A stretch of 64,000 bases of DNA from JABDMH01 sp965223165 (GTDB lineage: Bacteria > Bacteroidota > Bacteroidia > Chitinophagales > Saprospiraceae): the NCBI GenBank assembly GCA_965223165.1, contig CBDCVQ010000018.1, positions 660,214-724,213 on the forward strand, given 5' to 3'. The notes below the pieces were generated by a model that was not told where the DNA came from, did no database searches, and saw only the letters and a program-made list of their open reading frames with translations. Position numbers and translations under genes: made by a program. The number at the start of each line of letters is the position of its first letter. The first letter of the stretch is position 1. Positions 49,545 to 57,610 of the stretch are shown here, piece after piece.

Positions 49545-50560
49545 ACGGTTGACGGAAAACGGTGGATGGTGGACGGCCCTCGGCAGACGGTGGACGGTGG
49601 GCATGTTGTCCTCTCATAAAAAGCGTTGACACCTTGGATACAAGGACGGTGGACGGCAGACGGCCGAGGCGAGCTCGCGAACGTCGGATCGGCGAGCTGC
49701 GGGCAAGCCTCGAGCGCAGGGAAAGATCGTCGAGCCACACATTGGATACAACGACGATGGACGGTGGACGGCAGATGGCAGAGCGAGCTCGCGAACGTTG
49801 GATCGGCGAGCTGCGGGCAAGCCTCGAGCGCAGGGAAAGATCGTCGAGCCACACATTGGATACAACGACGATGGACGGTGGACGGCAGATGGCAGAGCGA
49901 GCTCGCGAACGTCGGATCGGCGAGCTGCGGGCAAGCCTCGAGCGCAGGGAAAGATCGTCGAGCCACACATTGGATACAACGACGATGGACGGCAGACGGT
50001 GGACGGCAGAGCGAGCTCGCGAACGTTGGATCTCTAGACCTATACGAAAGCATATCTCAGTGCCGCACCAAAGACTCACCACTCTCGATTGTGATTGAAA
50101 GATGGTGATTGGAAGATGGTGATTTCGCGTCCTAAACCCAACACCTTCCCCCCTCTAAACCGCCAAAACGGTCGACGGTGGACGGCAGACGGTGGACGGC
50201 AGAGCGAGCTCGCGAACGTCGGATCGGCGAGCTGCGGGCAAGCCTCGAGCGCAGGGAAAGATCGTCGAGCCACACATTGGATACAACGACGATGGACGGC
50301 AGACGGTGGACGGCCGAGCGAGCTCGCGAATGTTGGATCTCTAGACCTCTACGAAAGCATATCTCAGTGCTGCACCAAAGACTCGCCACTCTCGATTGTG
50401 ATTGATAGATGGTGATTGCACGCCAAACGGTCGGATCGGCGAGACTACGGGAAAGCTTCGAGCGTGGGAAGATGCTACACCAGACCTTAGCGCCCCTGAT
50501 CCCCCCAACACCGCCAAACGGTGGACGGGCAGGCGAGCTCGCGAACGTTGGATCTATGTG
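49545..50560. repeat. Intergenic direct-repeat array 5, 114-bp tandem units
   Basis: This is a distinct sub-family. GAGCTC occurs at 49671, 49785, 49899 and 50013, exactly 114 bp apart, then at 50206 and 50320 (again 114 bp), with a final degenerate copy near 50537. Each unit has GGTGGACGGCAGA-type repeats, the GCGAGCTCGC palindrome, CGGATCGGCGAGCTGCGGG, and a CACATTGGATACAACGACG segment. Two longer blocks, about 49990-50110 and 50290-50410, both end in a CTAGACC...CGAAAGCATATCTCAGTGC segment and a GATTGTGATTGA tail. The 168/252-bp GC-rich units of the other arrays are absent. Because 114 is divisible by three, the array is open in several frames on both strands; those ORFs are not considered genes. 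Confidence 0.92.
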
Positions 50561-50751
50561 CCCGGCTGTCATGGCTGTGCCCTATTTTCCTTACCAGACC
50601 TTGCGCCCCATTAAACTCTACCCCTGCATCCCCTTAAACCCTACACCTTATCTCCCCTAAACCGCCTTACGGTGGCGGGGGATCACCCGATGCTCTGGCA
50701 CTGCACTTGCCTGAAAATCACTACCTTGCCGCCCCTGTCAAAGTTCATACA
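50561..50751. other. C-rich upstream region of the Asp-box protein gene
   Basis: Between the array and the ATG at 50752 lies C-rich sequence with several TAAAC(C)CTA(C/A)-like motifs (near 50610-50665), related to motifs inside the arrays. No clear promoter was recognised. The frame of the next gene also opens at a TTG at 50707. Confidence 0.3.
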
Positions 50752-53700
50752 ATGAGGAAGCAACAAGTTCTACTTTTGGCTATTATGCTGCTCGGGGATG
50801 TGTCTCCGTCCAATGCGCAGATCGATACCAGCCGGCAGCTTCAGTTTCAGTCCATGGAGTACCGCAATGTCGGGCCCACCCGTGGAGGCCGGGTCACCTC
50901 TGTCGCCGGCCATGCCAGCCAACCGGGCACCTACTACATGGGAGCCACGGGCGGCGGGGTCTGGAAGACGAAGGACTACGGACACGCGTGGCAAAACATC
51001 TCCGATGGTTACTTCCATACCGGGTCCATCGGCGCCATCGCAGTCGCTCCGAGCAACAAACAGCTTGTCTACGTAGGTACCGGCTCTGACGGGATTCGGA
51101 GCAATGTCATCATTGGAAAAGGTATGTACAGATCCCAGGACGCCGGTGCGACCTGGAGCAGGATTGGTCTGTCCTCCGTCGGGCAGATTGGTGCCGTGCT
51201 CGTACACCCAACCGACGAGAACCTGGTGTACGTGGCCGCCATTGGCAATCCATTTAAGAAGACCGACGATCGGGGGATCTACCGATCGCGAGACGGCGGA
51301 ACGACCTGGGATAAAATCCTATTTCACAGCGACAGTGTTGGCGCGGTTGACCTCGAATTTGCACCCGATGATCCAACGACCATCTATGCCTCGATGTGGA
51401 GGGCCGAACGCAAGCCCTGGACTATCATCAGCGGGGGCCACCAGATCGGTGGCATATACAAATCGACCGATGGCGGCGACACTTGGTCGAAGTTAAGTCA
51501 AGGATTGCCTCAGGGCCTGATCGGCAAAAGTGACCTCGCCGTCAGTGCAGCAGACCCCAACCGACTCTGGGCACTCGTCGAGGCGCCCCAGGGCGAGGGA
51601 GGGGTCTTTCGATCCGACGATCGAGGGGAGTCATTTGCCCTGGTCAGCACCAAGAAGGAATTGATCGACCGGCCCTTTTACTATTGCAACATTGACGTAA
51701 ACCCACAGAATGCCAACTCCCTTTATGTGAACTCCACGCGGTTCTGGCATTCGACAGATGGCGGCATCAACTGGACCTCCCAATCGACTCCCCATGGCGA
51801 CAACCACGACATGTGGATTCATCCAACCGATAGCAACCTATACGTGCAGGCCAATGACGGCGGAGCCAATGTGACACGCGATGGTGGCCAGACCTGGTCC
51901 TCGATACTCAATCAGCCCACGGCCGAACTCTACCAAGTGGCGGTGGATGATCAAATACCCTACCGGCTTTATGCAGGGCAGCAAGACAATACCACGATCT
52001 CGGTGCCCAGCTCGCCTCCTCGTCCGGCTCCGGGCGGCCCACCATCCTTCTGGGAATCGGTAGGCGGATGTGAAACGGGCCCAGCCATTCCCAAACCCGG
52101 CAATCCGGACATTGTCTACTCCAACTGCAAGGGCCGATTTGGCGTGTACAATCGAAAGACAGGACAGGAAAAACAGTACTACGTCGGTGCCACCAACATC
52201 TACGGTCATAATCCGAAGAACTTGAAGTTTCGTTTTCAGCGAGTGTCACCGATACATGTCTCTCCACACGATCCGGACGTGGTCTATCATGCATCACAGT
52301 ACCTGCACAGGACGACGAGTGATGGAGCTTACTGGGAAATTATATCTCCGGATCTGACCGCCAATCCGGCAATTGGTCAGGTGATTTCCGGCTTTCCAAT
52401 CACACGCGACATCACCGGCGAAGAGTACTACAGCACCATCTATGCCGTCCGCGAGTCTGTGCTGGAGCCAGGTCTCATTTGGGTCGGTGCCAATGACGGA
52501 CCCGTGCACTTGACCCGTGATGGAGGCGAGCATTGGACCGAGGTGACTCCGCCAGCACTGCCCAAGATGGGACGCGTACAGTGTGTGGAGCCAAGCCCAC
52601 ACCAAGCTGGCAAGGCCTACATCGCCGTCTATCGCTACCTCTTGGGAGATTTTGCACCATACATCTATAAGACGGAGGACTACGGTCAGACGTGGTCCAG
52701 ACTGACAGATGGGGCCAACGGCATACCGGGTGACTATCCGACCCGGGTCATTAGGGAGGATCCGATCCGTGAAGGGCTCCTCTATGCCGGTACGGAGTTT
52801 GGGGCGTTTGTATCCCTGGACGATGGAGCTACCTGGCAGTCCTTTCAACAGAACCTGCCGGTCACACCCATCACCGATATCGTGATCAAGGACGATGATC
52901 TCGTGCTCTCGACGATGGGACGATCGTTTTGGATTCTGGATGACATTTCCGCCCTTCGACAGATACCAGATCAGGCATCAACGACTCTCTACCGACCGGC
53001 AGACACCTATCGACTTCGATATAGGGGATCAGAGGATGTACCGGAGTATCCGGCCGCTTCGATGGTCATCCAGTATCATTTGGCGGGTGCTCCGCAGGGG
53101 AATGTGCGCATGACCATCCGTGACGAAAATGGGCAAATGATCCAATCTTTCGACAGCCGAAAGCCCACGAAAGAAACAGCAATCGAACTCTCCATGGCCA
53201 CCGGTTTTGGCAATGCAGCATCGAGCGTCACCCTTGACACTACACGAGGCAGCCACCGGCTTCGCTGGAACTTGCGTCATCGGGGCTTTGTCGACGATAA
53301 GGGTAAGAATGTACGCGGACCGATGGTTAGTCCGGGACTTTATCGCATCACGCTCGCGGTGGATGGCAAAACCTTCACGGAGGAGGCCAGGGTCAACATG
53401 GATCCGAGGTTGCGAGAGGCAGGTATCGACCTAACCGACTTGAAGGAGCAGGAGTGGCTGGCACTCGAGGTACAGCGCCTCCGGATGCAGGCCACGGCCC
53501 TGGCCAAAGAAATTGGTGACCAGATGGGCGAAGATAGAGCTGCAGCAGACAGAGCCGAACACCTGCAGGAGGTGTATGATATATTGCATACGACCGAAGG
53601 CAGATATCACCGTCCCAAGCTCCTGGCACAACTGTCATATTTGGCCAGCATGCTCGATCGTGCTGATCAGAAGCCGGGCAGGGATGCCCACGACCGCTAC

Positions 53701-53769
53701 TTGGAGCTTCGCAGCCTATTCGCAGAAGCCAAGGCCTTGGCCAACTCCGGCACTGGCGTCCAAGACTAA
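50752..53769 (+). CDS. Secreted Asp-box (BNR/sortilin-VPS10-like) beta-propeller protein
   Basis: The ATG at 50752 gives 1005 residues beginning with a signal peptide (MRKQQVLLLAIMLLG... to SNAQ); a TTG at 50707 would add 15 residues without benefit. About ten Asp-box motifs of the S/T-x-D-x-G-x-T-W type are visible: TKDYGHAWQNIS, SQDAGATWSRIG, SRDGGTTWDKI, STDGGDTWSKL, STDGGINWTSQ, TRDGGQTWSSI, TRDGGEHWTEV, TEDYGQTWSRL and SLDDGATWQSF. They indicate one or two large beta-propellers over residues about 40-760, as in the sortilin/VPS10 superfamily. A beta-rich domain follows, and the C-terminal ~100 residues are charged and helical (LEVQRLRMQATALAKEI). Such proteins are often labelled glycosyl hydrolases by similarity, but no catalytic residues can be claimed. 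There is no T9SS domain. The stop overlaps that of the convergent gene by 4 bases. Confidence 0.9.
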   Translation: MRKQQVLLLAIMLLGDVSPSNAQIDTSRQLQFQSMEYRNVGPTRGGRVTSVAGHASQPGTYYMGATGGGVWKTKDYGHAWQNISDGYFHTGSIGAIAVAPSNKQLVYVGTGSDGIRSNVIIGKGMYRSQDAGATWSRIGLSSVGQIGAVLVHPTDENLVYVAAIGNPFKKTDDRGIYRSRDGGTTWDKILFHSDSVGAVDLEFAPDDPTTIYASMWRAERKPWTIISGGHQIGGIYKSTDGGDTWSKLSQGLPQGLIGKSDLAVSAADPNRLWALVEAPQGEGGVFRSDDRGESFALVSTKKELIDRPFYYCNIDVNPQNANSLYVNSTRFWHSTDGGINWTSQSTPHGDNHDMWIHPTDSNLYVQANDGGANVTRDGGQTWSSILNQPTAELYQVAVDDQIPYRLYAGQQDNTTISVPSSPPRPAPGGPPSFWESVGGCETGPAIPKPGNPDIVYSNCKGRFGVYNRKTGQEKQYYVGATNIYGHNPKNLKFRFQRVSPIHVSPHDPDVVYHASQYLHRTTSDGAYWEIISPDLTANPAIGQVISGFPITRDITGEEYYSTIYAVRESVLEPGLIWVGANDGPVHLTRDGGEHWTEVTPPALPKMGRVQCVEPSPHQAGKAYIAVYRYLLGDFAPYIYKTEDYGQTWSRLTDGANGIPGDYPTRVIREDPIREGLLYAGTEFGAFVSLDDGATWQSFQQNLPVTPITDIVIKDDDLVLSTMGRSFWILDDISALRQIPDQASTTLYRPADTYRLRYRGSEDVPEYPAASMVIQYHLAGAPQGNVRMTIRDENGQMIQSFDSRKPTKETAIELSMATGFGNAASSVTLDTTRGSHRLRWNLRHRGFVDDKGKNVRGPMVSPGLYRITLAVDGKTFTEEARVNMDPRLREAGIDLTDLKEQEWLALEVQRLRMQATALAKEIGDQMGEDRAAADRAEHLQEVYDILHTTEGRYHRPKLLAQLSYLASMLDRADQKPGRDAHDRYLELRSLFAEAKALANSGTGVQD

Positions 53770-54878
53770 TGCGCAAGGGTCAAGGACTTGGTCTCGGCAC
53801 CTTGTGCCGTGACCAACATGTAGTAGTATACACCTGGCGGAGCGACGCGCTGTCGGGAGTCCAGACCATTCCAGGTCAACATGTGCTCGCCTGCTTGATG
53901 CCAGCCCTCCGCCAGAACACGAACGGTCAGGCCTTTGGCGTCAATGATCGATAGCGCAATCTCCTGCGACCGATCCAGCACGAATCCGATCTCGGTGGAC
54001 TCCCTGAATGGGTTAGGTGTATTCTGCCAAAGTTCAGCATATGGAAGATCAAAATCTTGGGTAGGTGTAGCGCCACCGCTGCTCATGCGCGAGAAAAAGC
54101 TAGCCATTGTGAAATTTGGATCGGTCTCCATATCCTGACTTGTGGCCGTCGCTATCAACAGGCTATCTTTGGTCGCCCAGAAGTAGTTGATGTCGCTTGA
54201 GGTTGTCGTGACAGGCGGCAAGCCTGTGACGGTAGTCGTCGTAGTAGTGGTGGCATCGGTACGTAGTCTCAGTGCTTGAAACGATCCTTCAGGTAGGATC
54301 ACCGTACCCCAGGCATCGACCATATTCACGCTAGAGTCGTACACAATGGTGGTGATGCCGACCACATCAGCCGTAGTATCGCTGGTCACCTCGGTCCAAG
54401 TATCGCCAAAGGTCAGCGGTAGCTGGACCAAGGTCCGCTGCCGATGATTTGTCTGCGAAAAAGTCATGCCCATGAAATTGAATTCTGATCCTGATCCCAG
54501 ATCTAAAAATCGATCGCCTTCCACTAGTCGATAATTGTAGATAGCCCCATCGGTACCTTCCAGGGAAATCTTCTCTACCATATTGGCCGCGGCAAACTCC
54601 GACGCAAACGGTGTGCCCACCGGGTCCAATTGCTCAAACGTCGCCATGAGGGAATTGGGAAGGTCAACGTCACTGAAGTCCCAGGTCTGGTTGGCCCCTG
54701 CAGAACCCACATTGACCGTGACGGCGCCGCTGGAGTCTTGCTCAAGTACGCGAGAGGAGCCTATTTGGCCGAGGATATCCTCTGAAGTGATGCTAACCAG
54801 GGCTGTGGAGCCTAGCGCCCAGGCGCCCAGTAGGCCCACTGTCACGGCGGATCTGATGTACCCGTAGTTTAATGTCAC
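53766..54878 (-). CDS. Small T9SS type A sorting-domain protein of unknown function
   Basis: 370 residues from a GTG at 54878; no in-frame ATG lies nearby. The N-terminus is a weak signal sequence (RSAVTVGLLGAWALGSTALVSI). The middle resembles a common Bacteroidota beta-sandwich domain of secreted proteins (NQTWDFSDVDLP, LPLTFGDTWTEV, GTVILPEGSFQALRLRTD), followed by a Thr-rich stretch. The C-terminal ~85 residues form a T9SS type A sorting domain with FlgD-like features (NTPNPFRESTEIGF, GEHMLTWNGLDS, PPGVYYYML, TKSLTLAH). This domain is quite different from the giant-gene version, so the protein uses the same secretion system but is not part of that family. The substrate or role is unknown. 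Confidence 0.88.
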   Translation of the reverse strand: MTLNYGYIRSAVTVGLLGAWALGSTALVSITSEDILGQIGSSRVLEQDSSGAVTVNVGSAGANQTWDFSDVDLPNSLMATFEQLDPVGTPFASEFAAANMVEKISLEGTDGAIYNYRLVEGDRFLDLGSGSEFNFMGMTFSQTNHRQRTLVQLPLTFGDTWTEVTSDTTADVVGITTIVYDSSVNMVDAWGTVILPEGSFQALRLRTDATTTTTTTVTGLPPVTTTSSDINYFWATKDSLLIATATSQDMETDPNFTMASFFSRMSSGGATPTQDFDLPYAELWQNTPNPFRESTEIGFVLDRSQEIALSIIDAKGLTVRVLAEGWHQAGEHMLTWNGLDSRQRVAPPGVYYYMLVTAQGAETKSLTLAH

Positions 54879-55051
54879 TTGTCTGTCTTATAAAAGGTTA
54901 CCAATGCCGTATGGTGTGTTGCGATCTAGGGAGGAGAGATATGGCATAGTAAGAAGAAATCCCGTCTTGTCAATGGAAGCATGGGATTGTCTACTGAACT
55001 GGCCGAAGGAATTTTAAAGTTGTCGCTCAACGAGGAGATCAAGCTACCGCA

Positions 55052-56335
55052 CTAGTCATCTGCTTCGACGCTGGGCTGCGATGGAAAATCCTGGATTTGG
55101 ATCTGCTGCAATATCTCCAGCACGGCATCGCGATGCTCAAAGTAGGCAGGAAGTTCCTCCTCCTCCATCGGGTCAGGCTCCGGAAGGTTGAGGCGCAAGT
55201 GGTTCACCTGCTTGCCATTTTTCCAGAAACGGAAGCAGACATGTGGGCCTGTCGCCAATCCCGTGGATCCGACATAGCCGATCACTTGCCCTTGCTTCAC
55301 CTGCACACCCGGCGCCATACCCTTGGCTCGACGCTGCATATGCAGATATTGCGTCTCGTAGACTTTGTCGTGTCTGATCTTGACATAGTTGCCATTGCCC
55401 TTGGTACGACTGGCCTTGGTCACGACACCATTGGCCACGGCATAGATGGGCGTGCCATAAGGAGCAGCATAGTCGGTACCCAGGTGTGGCTTAACCCGAC
55501 GCAACACGGGATGAAACCGCCGAAGATTATACCTGGAGGAAATGCGCGTGTATTTGACCGGCGACTTGAGAAATACCTTCTTCATCGGCCGGCCTTCGAG
55601 ATCGAAGAAACCGTCGTATTTCTCGCTTTGGTACTTGATGGCGTAGTGCTCATTGTTAGAATTGCTGAAGTAGGCAGCATACAGATCTCCCACGCCCACT
55701 ACCTCGTCATCGATGTACAATTCGTCATAGTATGCCTTGAAAGCATCTCCCTTCTGAATGTGATGAAAATCCACGGACCAGGCCAGTGCGTCTTCCATCC
55801 GAGCCGCCAATGCATACGGTAGCTGCTGGTCCATCATGGTCTGCCAGAGAGAAGAATGGATCGTGCCGGTAGCACTCTTGGCCACGCGGGTGACCTCGCG
55901 CTCAGTAATGGTGACTGCACGATTCCTGATGTCAAAGGTGACATAGTTTAGCTTGGAAGGCACGTAGATAAAATAATCCGCCGGCGTGGAGGGATCGTGA
56001 TTCAGCACATGGTACTTCTTGCCCTCACGCAATCCCCGTACATCAAACACTTCTCGACTGGCGGCAGCCAACTCAGCAATCGCTTGGTAACCCACCTGAT
56101 GTGGCAACAGCAGATCGGCCAAGAACTGGTTCTTCTCGATCACACCAGACGTGACCTGGTACTCGTTGAGATTAAATCCAAAACGGTGATTCTTGTCGGG
56201 TATGGGTAGTTCACTCAGGCTGGCCAAAGGGATATCCCGGCTACGGCTACCGGAAAAAACTGTGAAGCAAACGGCTAGTATGCAGCTAAGAAGAGCAAGC
56301 GAGCCGGCCCTTCTCAAAATCCATGGAGTCTTCAA
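55052..56335 (-). CDS. M23 (LytM-type) metallopeptidase, probable peptidoglycan endopeptidase
   Basis: 427 residues. The start codon appears to be TTG at 56335 (MKTPWILRR by initiation), followed by a membrane-anchor or signal helix (LALLSCILAVCFTVF). Residues about 45-250 contain LysM-like or OapA-like beta domains (EFDIR/VYVPSK-type strands). The M23 catalytic domain covers about 260-375: the zinc-binding H-x3-D is HLGTD near residue 283, and the second motif is GPHVCFRF near 362. In classical LytM enzymes this motif is HxH; here the second His is Cys, a variant often seen in Bacteroidota and possibly still a zinc ligand. The acidic tail (EPDPMEEEELP) is unusual. The predicted job is periplasmic cell-wall turnover. 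It is transcribed divergently from folP. Confidence 0.9.
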   Translation of the reverse strand: MKTPWILRRAGSLALLSCILAVCFTVFSGSRSRDIPLASLSELPIPDKNHRFGFNLNEYQVTSGVIEKNQFLADLLLPHQVGYQAIAELAAASREVFDVRGLREGKKYHVLNHDPSTPADYFIYVPSKLNYVTFDIRNRAVTITEREVTRVAKSATGTIHSSLWQTMMDQQLPYALAARMEDALAWSVDFHHIQKGDAFKAYYDELYIDDEVVGVGDLYAAYFSNSNNEHYAIKYQSEKYDGFFDLEGRPMKKVFLKSPVKYTRISSRYNLRRFHPVLRRVKPHLGTDYAAPYGTPIYAVANGVVTKASRTKGNGNYVKIRHDKVYETQYLHMQRRAKGMAPGVQVKQGQVIGYVGSTGLATGPHVCFRFWKNGKQVNHLRLNLPEPDPMEEEELPAYFEHRDAVLEILQQIQIQDFPSQPSVEADD

Positions 56336-56355
56336 AGTAATTGTTTTCGGCTTGT

Positions 56356-56363
56356 CAAAAATA
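56356..56363 (-). promoter_or_regulatory. Candidate -7 promoter element (TATTTTTG) for the M23 peptidase
   Basis: The minus strand reads TATTTTTG, matching TAnnTTTG, about 20 bases upstream of the proposed TTG start. A -33 TTTG is not clear. If real, transcription would begin very close to the start codon. Confidence 0.35.
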
Positions 56364-56471
56364 CGAATCTTGAGTTAAAACGTGATTTCTCACGGGATGC
56401 ATACGCATAAAACCATGCCATCTTGCTACCAATGGGCATAGTGGGGACGCTTATGCCGCATGTGGTGCCCT

Positions 56472-57380
56472 ATGAACAAGGGCCAACTCCGCATTGATCG
56501 GAATTTCGTTCTTTTGCTGCCAATGTTGTGGGAACAGGTCACTTTAAATTGTTGCGGGCGGTTACTAGACATTTCCAGCCCGGTGATCATGGGTATCCTA
56601 AATGCTACACCGGACTCCTTTCACACGCAGAGCCGAGTGGACCTTGACACCGTGGCCGCCAAAGCCGATGAGATGCTCAGCCAAGGGGCAAGGATCATTG
56701 ACCTGGGAGGCATGTCCTCCCGGCCCGGCGCCGATATCGTCTCGCCCCAGGAAGAAATCGACCGCGTATGCCCACTAATCGAACATCTGGTCAAGCAGTT
56801 TCCAGATTGCATCATTTCCATTGATACCGTGCAGTCTAGCGTGGCTCGCGAGGCACTGGCTCATGGCGCACGGATCATCAATGACGTTTCTGCTTGGTCT
56901 ATAGACCCGGGTATGCTCGATGTGGTGGCTAGTCACAAGGCTCCCTACATCCTGATGCACATGCAGGGAGTGCCCAGCGACATGCAGCATGCACCCCACT
57001 ACGATGATGTCGTCGTGGATGTGCTCGACTTTCTCATAGCCAAGATTTCTCAGTTGATACAGCGTGATGTCCTCGATATCATCGTTGATCCGGGCTTTGG
57101 CTTCGGCAAGAATATGCAGCACAACTACCAATTGCTCCGGCATCTTCAGGCCTTCAAGATTTTGGAAAGGCCTGTGCTCGTCGGCCTGTCACGCAAGTCC
57201 ATGATCCAGCAGGTGCTGCAGGTAGACGCCTCGGGCGCGCTCAACGGTACCACCGCTCTACATATGGTGGCTTTGCAAAAGGGTGCAAAGATCCTACGCG
57301 TGCATGACGTCAGGGAGGCACATCAATGTGTACAGCTATGGGAAGCCCTGCAGTCCACCCGGGACGCGGACCCTTCCTAG
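56472..57380 (+). CDS. folP: Dihydropteroate synthase
   Basis: 302 residues from the ATG at 56472; other in-frame ATGs are at 56460 and 56523, and homologues usually begin shortly before the first strand (VTLNCCGRLLDISSP). It makes 7,8-dihydropteroate from p-aminobenzoate and hydroxymethyl-dihydropterin diphosphate in folate synthesis. Hallmarks are MGILNATPDSF (40-50), the DLGGMSSRPGA loop (77-87; most enzymes have STRPG), SIDT, INDVSAW, MHMQG, IVDPGFGFGK and VGLSRKS, all in the order expected of this TIM-barrel enzyme, with NGTTALHMVAL near the end. It is a full-length cytoplasmic enzyme. It lies between the divergent M23 gene and the co-directional tamB gene, about 230 bases apart. Confidence 0.96.
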   Translation: MNKGQLRIDRNFVLLLPMLWEQVTLNCCGRLLDISSPVIMGILNATPDSFHTQSRVDLDTVAAKADEMLSQGARIIDLGGMSSRPGADIVSPQEEIDRVCPLIEHLVKQFPDCIISIDTVQSSVAREALAHGARIINDVSAWSIDPGMLDVVASHKAPYILMHMQGVPSDMQHAPHYDDVVVDVLDFLIAKISQLIQRDVLDIIVDPGFGFGKNMQHNYQLLRHLQAFKILERPVLVGLSRKSMIQQVLQVDASGALNGTTALHMVALQKGAKILRVHDVREAHQCVQLWEALQSTRDADPS

Positions 57381-57463
57381 TAAAGTTTCGCATTTAAATC
57401 TTGTTTTTTTGCGACCAAGCCGACGGGCCTGGTGCCATTGGGCCCGCCCCCAAAGCCTGGCCC

Positions 57464-57471
57464 TAATTTTG
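57464..57471 (+). promoter_or_regulatory. Candidate -7 promoter element (TAATTTTG) upstream of tamB
   Basis: TAATTTTG matches the TAnnTTTG consensus about 140 bases before the ATG at 57611. A TTG at 57438-57440 is 23 bases upstream, slightly farther than the usual spacing. It suggests the tamB-like gene can be transcribed separately from folP. Confidence 0.35.
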
Positions 57472-57610
57472 TACCTTGTGGTACCTGGCGGCTCCTGTAT
57501 TCGGACACACAACCATCCGCTAATAAAGGCGGTTAATATGACGTTAAACTGTCAGTCTAAGCAATTGACTTTCACTAACTTAATCTAGGTTGTCACCGTC
57601 GTAGGAATCC

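Noticed and set aside
6441..50560. CRISPR array
   Set aside because: Units are 114-252 bp, largely identical throughout, with no short repeat/unique spacer pattern and no cas genes.
57283..57588. 101-codon plus-strand ORF between folP and tamB
   Set aside because: It begins inside folP in another frame and shows no domain.
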